Below are positions 18,023-26,387 of a stretch of DNA of 53,520 bases, piece after piece. Position 1 is the stretch's first letter. Each line of letters opens with the position of its first letter. Where the stretch lies: contig JAGHUQ010000004.1 of NCBI GenBank assembly GCA_018064725.1, positions 1 to 53,520 on the forward strand, read 5' to 3'. A program made the position numbers and the translations under genes. Under the pieces are notes generated by a model that saw only the letters and a program-made list of their open reading frames with translations, did not search any database and was not told the DNA's origin. This DNA comes from Candidatus Cryptobacteroides caccocaballi (GTDB taxonomy: Bacteria; Bacteroidota; Bacteroidia; Bacteroidales; UBA932).

Positions 18023-20074
18023 ATGAAAAGAGCACTATTATTTGCTGCCCTCCTGGCAGCAAGTTTCGCTGCAAATGCCCAGAAGCATATCAGCGTCGAT
18101 TTCAGCAAGGAAAAATTCCCTGTACAGAAGACGATGTACGGAGTATTTTTCGAGGACATAAACTTCGCAGCCGACGGCGGTCTCTATGCTGAGCTCGTCA
18201 AGAACCGTTCATTCGAATTCGACAACCCTCTCCAGGGCTGGCAGTCTTTCGGAAATGTCGAAGTACGCAACGACGGTCCTTTCAGCAATTGTCCGCACTA
18301 CGTACATCTCTCTTATGCAGGCCATCCCGTCAGAGTCACAGGACTTGAGAACGAAGGATACTTCGGCATGGGAATAGAAGAAGGCAAACAGTACCGATTC
18401 TCCGTATGGGCCCGTTGCGCAGGCAAGGCATCAAAGGAGTATATCAGCTTCCACCTCTGCGAGGACAACACTCAGGCCGATGACCAGAGATTCTTCAGCG
18501 GGGCCATCGAGATCACATCGAAGAAGTGGCAGAAATACGAAATGGTGTTCACCGCACCCAAGACCAGTCCAAAGGCAACTCTCCGCGTACTTCTCGAGAC
18601 CTGGGAAGAAGGCGACTCATGGAACGACAACGCATGCGTAGACCTCGAGCATATTTCCCTCTTCCCTGTCGAGACATTCATGGGTAGGGAGAACGGCCTC
18701 AGAAAGGATGTGGCTCAGGCAATAGCTGACCTCAAGCCAGGCGTATTCCGCTTCCCTGGAGGATGCATCGTCGAGGGAACAGACCTCGCGAACCGCTATC
18801 AGTGGAAGCATTCCGTAGAGCAGGTGGAAAACCGTCCGATCAACGTCAACAGATGGATGTATGACCAGAGCAACCGCTTCTTCGGAGACTACTACCAGTC
18901 ATACGGACTCGGATTCTATGAGTATTTCCAGTTCTCTGAGGATATAGGAGCAGAACCTCTTCCTGTCATCAGCTGCGGAATGGCATGCCAGTTCGAGAAC
19001 GACCCTGAGATGCATCCTCACGCAGACATCAAGGACCTTCAGCCCTACATCGATGATGCGCTTGACCTCATCGAATTCGCCAACGGTTCCGTAAAGAGCA
19101 AGTGGGGCAAGGTGCGCGCAGGTCTGGGACACCCGGAGCCATTCAATCTCCACTACATAGCCGTCGGAAACGAGCAGTGGGGCGATGACTTCATCACCCA
19201 TCTCGAGCCTTTCGTAAAGGCCATCAGAGCCAAGTATCCAGACATCAAGATCATCGGTTCGTCCGGTCCATACAGCGGCGGCGAGTGGTTCGAAGACCTC
19301 TGGCCAAAGATGAAGGAACTTGGCGCAGACCTCGTGGACGAACATTTCTACTCGAACGAGAACTTCTTCGAGCGCAACGCCGACAGATACGACAACTATG
19401 ACCGCAGCAGCAAGACCAAGGTCTTCGCAGGAGAATACGCCTGCCACGGCACCAGCGGTCACAAGTTCAACCATTTCAATGCGGCAATAGTCGAGGCGGC
19501 CTTCATGACCGGCCTCGAGAGGAATGCCGACGTGGTCTATATGGCTACGTACGCTCCCCTCCTCGCACATGTAGACGGATGGCAGTGGCGTCCGGACCTC
19601 ATCTGGTTCGACAATCTCAACACGATGAAGACCTGCAGCTACTATGTTCAGCAGCTCTATTCTCTATATAAAGGTACGGACGTACTCGACGTGACGATGG
19701 ACGGAAAGCCTGTGGCCGGCAAGGACGGTCAGAACAGCCTCTATGCCACCGCTGTCAAGGACTCAGCGGCCGGAGAGTATTACGTAAAGGTCGTTAACCT
19801 CAGCAACTATGCTCAGACCGTGAACATCGACCTGCGCAACCTTCCTGAGGGAATCAGCAGCTGCGAGCTCATTACGCTCCACTCTGACAATGCCATGGCC
19901 GACAACATCTTCACTCCTGACGCAGTCGTACCGCAGACAAGCACCATCGACCTCACTCCTGTAGAACATCCTGAATACTATTGGGAAATGGGAATGAGGA
20001 AACTCGAGGACGGAACGCCAAGCCTTATGGAAAGTCTCAGCGGACGCACTTTCGCAATCTTTAAGTTCAAATAA
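18023..20074 (+). CDS. GH51 alpha-L-arabinofuranosidase with N-terminal CBM4-like domain
   Basis: I start this gene at ATG 18023 (683 residues) because a clean signal peptide begins there (MKRALLFAALLAASFAANAQ), 44 codons inside the ORF given in the track. An N-terminal carbohydrate-binding beta-sandwich (about 50-220) precedes the GH51 barrel and C-terminal alpha-L-AF_C beta domain. The acid/base is Glu384 in VGNEQWG and the candidate nucleophile is Glu471 in FAGEYACHG. The layout resembles the plant-type long GH51 enzymes. It should release terminal alpha-L-Araf outside the cytoplasm, complementing the two beta-specific GH127 enzymes. One base separates it from the CotH-like gene. Confidence 0.93.
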   Translation: MKRALLFAALLAASFAANAQKHISVDFSKEKFPVQKTMYGVFFEDINFAADGGLYAELVKNRSFEFDNPLQGWQSFGNVEVRNDGPFSNCPHYVHLSYAGHPVRVTGLENEGYFGMGIEEGKQYRFSVWARCAGKASKEYISFHLCEDNTQADDQRFFSGAIEITSKKWQKYEMVFTAPKTSPKATLRVLLETWEEGDSWNDNACVDLEHISLFPVETFMGRENGLRKDVAQAIADLKPGVFRFPGGCIVEGTDLANRYQWKHSVEQVENRPINVNRWMYDQSNRFFGDYYQSYGLGFYEYFQFSEDIGAEPLPVISCGMACQFENDPEMHPHADIKDLQPYIDDALDLIEFANGSVKSKWGKVRAGLGHPEPFNLHYIAVGNEQWGDDFITHLEPFVKAIRAKYPDIKIIGSSGPYSGGEWFEDLWPKMKELGADLVDEHFYSNENFFERNADRYDNYDRSSKTKVFAGEYACHGTSGHKFNHFNAAIVEAAFMTGLERNADVVYMATYAPLLAHVDGWQWRPDLIWFDNLNTMKTCSYYVQQLYSLYKGTDVLDVTMDGKPVAGKDGQNSLYATAVKDSAAGEYYVKVVNLSNYAQTVNIDLRNLPEGISSCELITLHSDNAMADNIFTPDAVVPQTSTIDLTPVEHPEYYWEMGMRKLEDGTPSLMESLSGRTFAIFKFK

Positions 20075-20075
20075 G

Positions 20076-21461
20076 ATGAAAAGAATAAGCCTGATGCTTG
20101 CTGCTGCAGTACTCGTACTTGCAGCGGGTTGTAAGAAGCCCCTCGAAGGGCCTGTTCCCGGTACGGACGAGCCCGGCACTGAGGAACCTGGAGATGAGCC
20201 CGGCACTGACCCGACACCTCAGGTAAAGGCCACTTACCAGCTCTACGGAGCTGTGGAAATGGAAATAACCACCGATGGCAATGCTCCTGTGGACTCCAAG
20301 AAATCCAAGGATGCACGCCCATGCACGATAAAGATAGATGGCAGCCTGCTCACCGAAGGCGGAGAGGAACTGGACTGCAGCTATGAAGGACGCGCAAGCA
20401 TACGCGGACGTGGAAACTCGACATGGCTGTGGTATCCTAAGAAGCCTTACCGCTTCAAGCTCGAAGAAAGCGCAGAGCTTCTCGGGATGAAGAGCGAGAA
20501 GGACTGGGTGCTGCTCGCGGACTACCGCGACGTGACTCACATGATGAACAACATCGGCTTCACCATGGCAGAGTACCTCGGCATTCCATATACCAACCAC
20601 ACCCGCTACGTGAAGCTGACCCTCAATGGAAAGTATCTGGGAGTCTATGTCCTCAGCGAACAGGTAGAAGAGGGAAAGAACCGGGTGAAAGTCGGTGAAG
20701 ACGGTATGCTTCTGGCACTTGACGTGGATGACGGTCCGAGCCAGAGCCCGGACGCGGCCGACAATTTCTATTCTGCCATCTATGGAACCGACGTGTGCGT
20801 GAAATATCCTAAGGATCCGACAGCCGAGCAGCTTGCTGCGGTCAAGGAAGAATTTGCCGTACTCGAGAGTGCCATCAAATCCAAGGATTGGCAGAGAATC
20901 AGCACTGTCCTCGACGTTGAATCGATGATAAGCTATCTCATTCTCGAAGAAGCCGTCTACAATGTCGAAATGGACAACGGTATAAGCATACGAAGCGGAT
21001 ACATAAACAAGACCGCAGAAGGACGCTGGACGATGGGGCCGGCATGGGACTTCGACGCAGGCTTCTGCTATGACTGGAGCGACATGTATGACAGAAATGG
21101 GCAAGGTCACAGCTATTTCTCCAGCTACAAGGGCCTTATCTACGGCAGCAACCCTTACACAGGAAAAGGCGCATACGGTGCAGGCATACCGAAGCTTTTC
21201 TCAGATCTCTGGGGCGTACCTGAATTCGTCAAGGCCTACAAGGAGAAGTGGAATGAGAACAAGGACGGTCTCCTTGAAGCCGTACTTGCCAACATAGATG
21301 CTGTCAACGAGGCCATCGGTAATGACCTCAAGGAAGATTCCGTTCTTTGGGGAATCTCGAAGAACTATGATACCGCAAGCGAGATATCCAGGCTTAAGAC
21401 CTGGCTTGTCAACCGCTTCAGCTATATTGACGGTATCATCACCATATACCCAATGCCGTAA
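20076..21461 (+). CDS. CotH-like (CotH kinase fold) lipoprotein
   Basis: A 461-residue lipoprotein (lipobox LAAGC) with a Pro/Glu/Gly-rich flexible linker (GTDEPGTEEPGDEPGTD) at about residues 28-50. The CotH-family signature follows: IRGRGNSTW, then KKPYRFKL, and the later MGPAWDFDAGF near residue 330 with the acidic active-site-like residues. Spore-coat CotH proteins are atypical protein kinases. The Bacteroidota members are exported and their substrates are unknown. Being an exported lipoprotein inside a glycan operon, it could be a surface scaffold or modify another operon product. The C-terminus ends with a helix-rich segment. I cannot assign a reaction. Confidence 0.82.
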   Translation: MKRISLMLAAAVLVLAAGCKKPLEGPVPGTDEPGTEEPGDEPGTDPTPQVKATYQLYGAVEMEITTDGNAPVDSKKSKDARPCTIKIDGSLLTEGGEELDCSYEGRASIRGRGNSTWLWYPKKPYRFKLEESAELLGMKSEKDWVLLADYRDVTHMMNNIGFTMAEYLGIPYTNHTRYVKLTLNGKYLGVYVLSEQVEEGKNRVKVGEDGMLLALDVDDGPSQSPDAADNFYSAIYGTDVCVKYPKDPTAEQLAAVKEEFAVLESAIKSKDWQRISTVLDVESMISYLILEEAVYNVEMDNGISIRSGYINKTAEGRWTMGPAWDFDAGFCYDWSDMYDRNGQGHSYFSSYKGLIYGSNPYTGKGAYGAGIPKLFSDLWGVPEFVKAYKEKWNENKDGLLEAVLANIDAVNEAIGNDLKEDSVLWGISKNYDTASEISRLKTWLVNRFSYIDGIITIYPMP

Positions 21462-21473
21462 ACATTTTTCCCA

Positions 21474-22904
21474 ATGAGAAAGACATTCATAATCATCGCG
21501 GCCATGCTCGCCGCTGCCTGCTCGCCAAAGAACGAGAAGCAGGTTTACATTCCTAAGGATCTCCAGGAGATGGACCTCAAGGACACCGCTTCTCTCTGGT
21601 GCTATGAAAGGTCTGCAGAGAATGACGACCTCGTATTCTTCTGGCAGAAAGGCTTCGGTCCCGACCTTGCGACCGCACCGGACTATCTCGGTCATAACAT
21701 GAAGGTAGACCTTCCTAACCTCATGGAAAGGTCTCAGCACTTCTATGACTTCTTCAAGAATGACCTCGGTTTCATACAGCCAGGTTCCAATGCCGACATC
21801 TACAAGATGATGGTAATGCTTATGTACTCAGACGAGGGAACCGCATATGGTGGAGATTACGACGGCGTCATCGGTGGTCTCTGGGTCACCCCGCTCCGCA
21901 CGTATGAGAAGAACCTCAACGTAATCGCGCACGAGCTTGGACACTCTTTCCAGAGCCAGCTTTCAAACGACACGGACAGCGGCTTCGGCGGGGGCGGAAT
22001 CTATGAGATGACATCACAGTGGATGCTCTGGAACGTCAACGAGGACTGGATGACCAGCGAGAATTACCACTGGAAGGCATTCATGGACCTGACCCATCTC
22101 GCATTCATGCATCCGGACAACATGTACCATTCTCCATATGTGCTCGAGTATTGGTCGAACAAGCATGGACTCAAGTTCATCGGCGACCTCTGGAGGGCAG
22201 CGAACCATCGTCATGACGTTATCCAGGTCTACGAAGAGTTCACCGGCATCGACGACTATCAGTTCGGACAGGAGATGTACGAGTTTGCATCAAAGTCCAT
22301 GACCTACGACTTCGACAGAGTCCGGGAGATCGCTGCTCCTTATGCAAACCAGCATACAGGGAAGCTCGAAGAGCCTGACGCTCAAGGATGGAGACGCATC
22401 GCACAGGGTCAGGAGCCACAGCAGTATGGCTACAACGGTATCGAACTTGACGTACCTGCACCTGGCACGACCATCGCAATCAACCTCAAGGGTGAGGCTC
22501 CTTACCTTGGTCCTATGAAGCGTTCAGCTGCGGCCTACGAGATTCCGGATGAGGTCGATGGTTCTGTAGGAGCCGAGCTTACGGACAGCGAGGACAAGCC
22601 GAACCTTCCAAAGGCTGATGTGCCTACACGTGAGGAAGCTCTCAAATCCGCAGCATCAGAGGCCACATGGACCTTTGGTCTCGTCGGTGTCAAGGCCGAT
22701 GGCACCCCTATCTATTCAGAGAGCCACAGCGTCGTATATGAAGGCATGGGATGGCAGAACTCTCTCGAGTTCACTGTTCCTTCGGACGAGCCGCTCGCAC
22801 ATCTCTGGCTCGTAGTCGTAGCGACTCCGCAGCACCATGTGGACGTCCTGGAGTGGAACAATGACTATCTGCTCTACTTCCCTTACAGGATTCACATCGA
22901 ATAA
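21474..22904 (+). CDS. Metallopeptidase-like lipoprotein with HELGH motif (DUF6055-like)
   Basis: A 476-residue exported lipoprotein (AAACS lipobox). Residues 153-157 read HELGH within VIAHELGHSFQSQ, a gluzincin-type HExxH zinc site on a predicted helix, preceded by the GLWVTP segment. The N-terminal two thirds resemble the DUF6055 family of secreted peptidase-like proteins (recognised from motif and layout, not from a search). The C-terminal third looks like a beta-rich domain (about 380-476, HLWLVVVATPQHH). As the last gene before the terminator it is co-expressed with the arabinosidases, so a glycoprotein backbone is a plausible substrate. Proteolytic activity is inferred only from the motif. 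Confidence 0.72.
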   Translation: MRKTFIIIAAMLAAACSPKNEKQVYIPKDLQEMDLKDTASLWCYERSAENDDLVFFWQKGFGPDLATAPDYLGHNMKVDLPNLMERSQHFYDFFKNDLGFIQPGSNADIYKMMVMLMYSDEGTAYGGDYDGVIGGLWVTPLRTYEKNLNVIAHELGHSFQSQLSNDTDSGFGGGGIYEMTSQWMLWNVNEDWMTSENYHWKAFMDLTHLAFMHPDNMYHSPYVLEYWSNKHGLKFIGDLWRAANHRHDVIQVYEEFTGIDDYQFGQEMYEFASKSMTYDFDRVREIAAPYANQHTGKLEEPDAQGWRRIAQGQEPQQYGYNGIELDVPAPGTTIAINLKGEAPYLGPMKRSAAAYEIPDEVDGSVGAELTDSEDKPNLPKADVPTREEALKSAASEATWTFGLVGVKADGTPIYSESHSVVYEGMGWQNSLEFTVPSDEPLAHLWLVVVATPQHHVDVLEWNNDYLLYFPYRIHIE

Positions 22905-22910
22905 CAAACA

Positions 22911-22946
22911 AAGAGGCGGTGACCAAGATGGTCACCGCCTCTTTTA
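22911..22946. terminator. Bidirectional intrinsic terminator (operon end / pta end)
   Basis: A perfect 14-bp stem AAGAGGCGGTGACC / GGTCACCGCCTCTT with loop AAGAT and T-rich flanks on both strands. It lies between two convergent genes and should end both transcripts. Confidence 0.92.
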
Positions 22947-22965
22947 TAATCTGATTATTGTCTGC

Positions 22966-23976
22966 TTATTTAGCGTCCATAGCCTGGCAGGCGGTGATAG
23001 CTACCATCTTGTAGATATCGTCCACTGAACAGCCGCGGCTGAGGTCATTTACAGGACGTGCGATACCCTGGAGGATAGGGCCGATAGCATCTGCACCACC
23101 AAGACGCTGGATGAGCTTGTAACCGATGTTACCAGCCTCGAGGCTTGGGAATACGAGAACGTTAGCCTTACCTGCGATCTCTGAACCAGGAGCCTTCTTG
23201 CTACCTACTGAAGGAACGAGAGCGGCATCAGCCTGGAGCTCACCGTCAAGCTTGAGAGCTGGATCGAGCTCATGAGCAAGCTTGGTAGCCTCAACTACCT
23301 TATCAACGGCCTCATGCTTTGCAGAACCCTTGGTAGAGAATGAAAGCATTGCGACACGTGGATCAGCGAAACCAGCTACGCTCTTTGCGGTCTGAGCTGT
23401 GCAGACAGCGATCTGTGCAAGCTGAGAAGCGTCTGGAACAGGAGTAACGGCAACGTCACCGATTACGAGGACACCGTTCTCACCGTACTGCTCAGCATTG
23501 GTGAGCATGAGCATAGCGCCACTTACGCAGCTGATGCCAGGAGCGCACTTGATGATCTGGAGTGCAGGACGAAGTGTATCACCGGTAGTAGAGAGAGCGC
23601 CGCTGATCTGACCGTCAGCATCGCCGCTCTTGATGATAAGGCAACCGAAATAGAGAGTGTTGGTCTTTACGAGCTTCTCTGCCTGCTCCATGGTCATACC
23701 CTTGTTCTTGCGGAGCTCATAGAGGAGGTTGATGTACTCTGGAGTCTTCTCTGAAGTAGCAGGATCGATGATGGTAGCCTTATCGATGTTCTTGAGACCG
23801 AGTTCAGCTGCCTTTGCGAGAATCTCCTCGCGGTTACCGATGAGGATGATCTCTGCAAGCTCGTCACGAAGAGCCTGATCTGCTGCTGTGATGGTACGCT
23901 CCTCGAGGGACTCAGGGAGCACGATGCGCTGCTTGTTCGCCTTAGCGCGTGCGATGATGTTGTCAATCAAAGCCAT
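22966..23976 (-). CDS. pta: Phosphate acetyltransferase
   Basis: A short, single-domain Pta of 336 residues that moves the acetyl group between CoA and phosphate, working with acetate kinase in fermentation to acetate. It begins MALIDNIIARAKANKQRIVLPE, typical of the family. Conserved blocks include SGALSTTGDTLRPALQI, DVAVTPVPDASQLA and the C-terminal GPILQGIARPVNDLSRGCS. It lacks the N-terminal DRTGG/CobB-like regulatory extension of the E. coli enzyme. It follows ackA by 21 nt on the same strand. Confidence 0.96.
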   Translation of the reverse strand: MALIDNIIARAKANKQRIVLPESLEERTITAADQALRDELAEIILIGNREEILAKAAELGLKNIDKATIIDPATSEKTPEYINLLYELRKNKGMTMEQAEKLVKTNTLYFGCLIIKSGDADGQISGALSTTGDTLRPALQIIKCAPGISCVSGAMLMLTNAEQYGENGVLVIGDVAVTPVPDASQLAQIAVCTAQTAKSVAGFADPRVAMLSFSTKGSAKHEAVDKVVEATKLAHELDPALKLDGELQADAALVPSVGSKKAPGSEIAGKANVLVFPSLEAGNIGYKLIQRLGGADAIGPILQGIARPVNDLSRGCSVDDIYKMVAITACQAMDAK

Positions 23977-23997
23977 GGTTATATCTCTTATAAAATG

Positions 23998-25212
23998 TTA
24001 TTCCTGTTCGTTGAGAACGATGTTCATGGTATCGCGGGCAATCATGAGCTCCTCGTTGGTAGCGATGACAGCCATCTTGACCTTAGAGTCAGGGAGTGTG
24101 AGCATGATCTCGTCACCACGGGTCTCGTTAGCCTCGTAGTTGAACTTCACGCCAAGGTAACCGAGGTTCTCTGAGATGCGACGACGAAGGCGTGCATTGT
24201 TCTCTCCGATTCCACCGGTGAAGATGATGAGATCCACACCGTTCATCTCTGCGGTATAGCTTCCGATGTACTTGATGATGTCATGGGTGAGCTTCTTGAG
24301 AGCGAGCTTTGCGCGAGGATTGCCCTCGTTTGCAGCGGCGCTCACGTCGCGAAGGTCATTTGAAATGCCGGAAACGCCGAGGAGACCGGACTTCTTGTTC
24401 ATGAGAGTGTCCATCTCGGCAGCAGTCTTACCTTCCTTCATCTCGATGTAGGTAACGACAGCAGGGTCGATCGAGCCGCAACGGGTACCCATGATGAGAC
24501 CGTCGAGAGGAGTGAGACCCATGGTGGTATCCACTACCTTACCATTCTCGACAGCAGCGATAGAGCTACCGTTTCCGAGGTGGCAGGTGATGATCTTGGA
24601 ATTGTTGATGTCAAGACCAGCGAACTTTGCGCCCTCTGCAGATACGTACCTGTGGCTGGTGCCATGGAAACCGTACTTGCGGATAGAATACTTCTCGTAG
24701 TACTCGTATGGGAGAGCATACATGTAGTTGTATGCAGGCATGGTCTGATGGAATGCAGTGTCGAATACAGCAACCTGCGGAACCTCTGGAAGGACTTCCT
24801 TCACTGCGCGTATACCGCGGAGGTTTGCAGGGTTATGGAGAGGTCCGAGGTCACAGCACTTCTCCACGATAGAGATGAGGTGCTCGTCAACGAGCTTGCT
24901 GCATACGATCTCAGAACCGCCATGGAGCACGCGATGGCCCACAGCCTCGATGTCCTCAAGGGTATTGAGGCAACCGAGCTGCTTGTCGAGGAGAGCCTTG
25001 AGGACTTCCTTTACACCTACGGTATGATCTGCGACCGGAGTCTCATAATCGATTGAGTCCTTACCGATGGTAGTATGTTTCACATGACCCATCTCGCTGC
25101 CGATTCTCTCTACGAGACCCTTAGCCACGAGATTGTAGATTTCATTGCTCTTCATGTCAAGAAGCTGGTACTTGAGTGAAGAACTTCCGCAATTCAATAC
25201 GAGGATAATCAT
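23998..25212 (-). CDS. ackA: Acetate kinase
   Basis: A 404-residue ASKHA-fold kinase that forms acetate and ATP from acetyl phosphate. Diagnostic segments are VLNCGSSSLKYQL at the start, VGHRVLHGG, FDTAFHQTMP, the ATP-loop region CHLGNGSSIAA, and FTGGIGENNARLR near the C-terminus with the Mg-site Glu. It is first in the ackA-pta unit, with a -7 box about 52 nt upstream. Confidence 0.97.
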   Translation of the reverse strand: MIILVLNCGSSSLKYQLLDMKSNEIYNLVAKGLVERIGSEMGHVKHTTIGKDSIDYETPVADHTVGVKEVLKALLDKQLGCLNTLEDIEAVGHRVLHGGSEIVCSKLVDEHLISIVEKCCDLGPLHNPANLRGIRAVKEVLPEVPQVAVFDTAFHQTMPAYNYMYALPYEYYEKYSIRKYGFHGTSHRYVSAEGAKFAGLDINNSKIITCHLGNGSSIAAVENGKVVDTTMGLTPLDGLIMGTRCGSIDPAVVTYIEMKEGKTAAEMDTLMNKKSGLLGVSGISNDLRDVSAAANEGNPRAKLALKKLTHDIIKYIGSYTAEMNGVDLIIFTGGIGENNARLRRRISENLGYLGVKFNYEANETRGDEIMLTLPDSKVKMAVIATNEELMIARDTMNIVLNEQE

Positions 25213-25263
25213 ATATTATAAGCTTAATTAATTTTCTCGGGAATAATTTCCATTATATCAAGG

Positions 25264-25271
25264 CAAATTTA
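25264..25271 (-). promoter_or_regulatory. -7 box of the ackA-pta promoter
   Basis: TAAATTTG on the minus strand matches TAnnTTTG. The leader to the ackA ATG would be about 47 nt. The rest of the 100-nt divergent spacer is AT-rich and also serves comEC. Confidence 0.6.
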
Positions 25272-25312
25272 CTAATTTTATTAATAATATCGCCGAAAAT
25301 GAAGGGAAGATT

Positions 25313-26365
25313 ATGAAGGGTCCGGAGTTGGTCGCCGCCCTGGCGACCGGAGTGGCGGCGGGAGTGCTGTTTCCATACGATCACATCATCCTGTCCGGCA
25401 TGGTAACTTTGCTCGGCAGCATCATGGCATATCTGCTTTTGAAGGGCACGGAAAGCCGTTTTCCGTGGTATTTTGCAGTGCTGTTCCTGGCAGGAGCGTG
25501 CCGAGGACTGGCGTGGAAGATTGCAGGAGGAACAGGCCTCGAACCGCAGGACATGCAGCTGGTCGTCAAGGCTCGTGAAGCACTGTACGGGGCGATAGAT
25601 TCAGCAGGATTCGGCGAGAGCTCGGCACCTCTCGTGAAAGCCCTCCTGTCCGGAGACAGAAGCGACATCCCATCCGGACTCAGGGAAGCATTCCGCAACA
25701 GCGGAGCATCCCATATCCTCGCACTCTCCGGGATGCATCTCGGAATAATATACGCCATTCTGTCCAAGTGCATGTCCATTGCCGGAGGCCATCCTGTCGT
25801 GGTACGTCTGCGTGCCGCCGTCATCGTGACATGCTGCCTCATCTATGCCGTCGTAACCGGAGCATCGCCATCGATCATGCGAGCCTTCCTCTTCATCCTC
25901 CTCAGGGAAATTGCCGTCGTCAGCTGCAGAAGCAGGGAGCCGCTCACCATCTTCTCAAGCGCGATGATGATACAGCTTCTTCTCTCCCCCGGAAACATAC
26001 TCACCCCAGGATTCCAGCTGTCCTACCTCGCGATGGCCGGCATATACATACTCTTCCCATGGCTCTCATCCTTCTATCCTCCGGGCCCGAAAGATCCCCT
26101 GAAGAAAGTATGGGACATCGCGACGCTGAGCATTTCATGCCAAGCATTCACGGCACCCGTGGCATGGTATCATTTCCACAGCTTTCCGCAATGGTTCCTG
26201 CTTACGAACATGATAGCAATGCCTCTTGCAAGCCTGCTGATACCGGTGTCGCTGAGCGTTATCGTGCTGTCACAGATAGGAGCTTGCCCTGTCTTTCTCT
26301 CAAGATTCGCAGATCTGCTGGCCCAACTGATGAGCAGCGCACTGACTATCATCAGCACGCTATGA
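25313..26365 (+). CDS. comEC: Short ComEC/Rec2-like membrane protein (competence domain only)
   Basis: A 350-residue polytopic protein with about 8 hydrophobic segments. The ComEC competence-domain signature is clear: LLSGDRSDIPSGLREAFRNSG followed by HILALSGMHLGI near 110-145. The later GASPSIMRAF and LLSPGNILTPGFQLSYLA blocks also match. ComEC forms the inner-membrane channel for DNA uptake. Typical Bacteroidota homologues are about 650-700 residues, with an N-terminal OB-like domain and often a C-terminal metallo-beta-lactamase domain. Both are absent here and I see no frameshift that would restore them. Start at 25313 is the first in-frame ATG of the membrane region. It converges on apbE with a 22-nt gap. 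Confidence 0.85.
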   Translation: MKGPELVAALATGVAAGVLFPYDHIILSGMVTLLGSIMAYLLLKGTESRFPWYFAVLFLAGACRGLAWKIAGGTGLEPQDMQLVVKAREALYGAIDSAGFGESSAPLVKALLSGDRSDIPSGLREAFRNSGASHILALSGMHLGIIYAILSKCMSIAGGHPVVVRLRAAVIVTCCLIYAVVTGASPSIMRAFLFILLREIAVVSCRSREPLTIFSSAMMIQLLLSPGNILTPGFQLSYLAMAGIYILFPWLSSFYPPGPKDPLKKVWDIATLSISCQAFTAPVAWYHFHSFPQWFLLTNMIAMPLASLLIPVSLSVIVLSQIGACPVFLSRFADLLAQLMSSALTIISTL

Positions 26366-26387
26366 CAAAGCAAGCAGTAGCGGTCAG

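Noticed and set aside
20150-20225. Possible repeat array in the Pro/Glu/Gly/Thr-coding stretch of the CotH-like gene
   Set aside because: It is a short low-complexity linker after the lipobox, common in surface lipoproteins, not a DNA repeat element.
20067-21110. A 347-aa minus-strand ORF opposite the CotH-like gene
   Set aside because: Shadow of a gene with clear CotH motifs and lipobox. No recognisable features in the antisense product.
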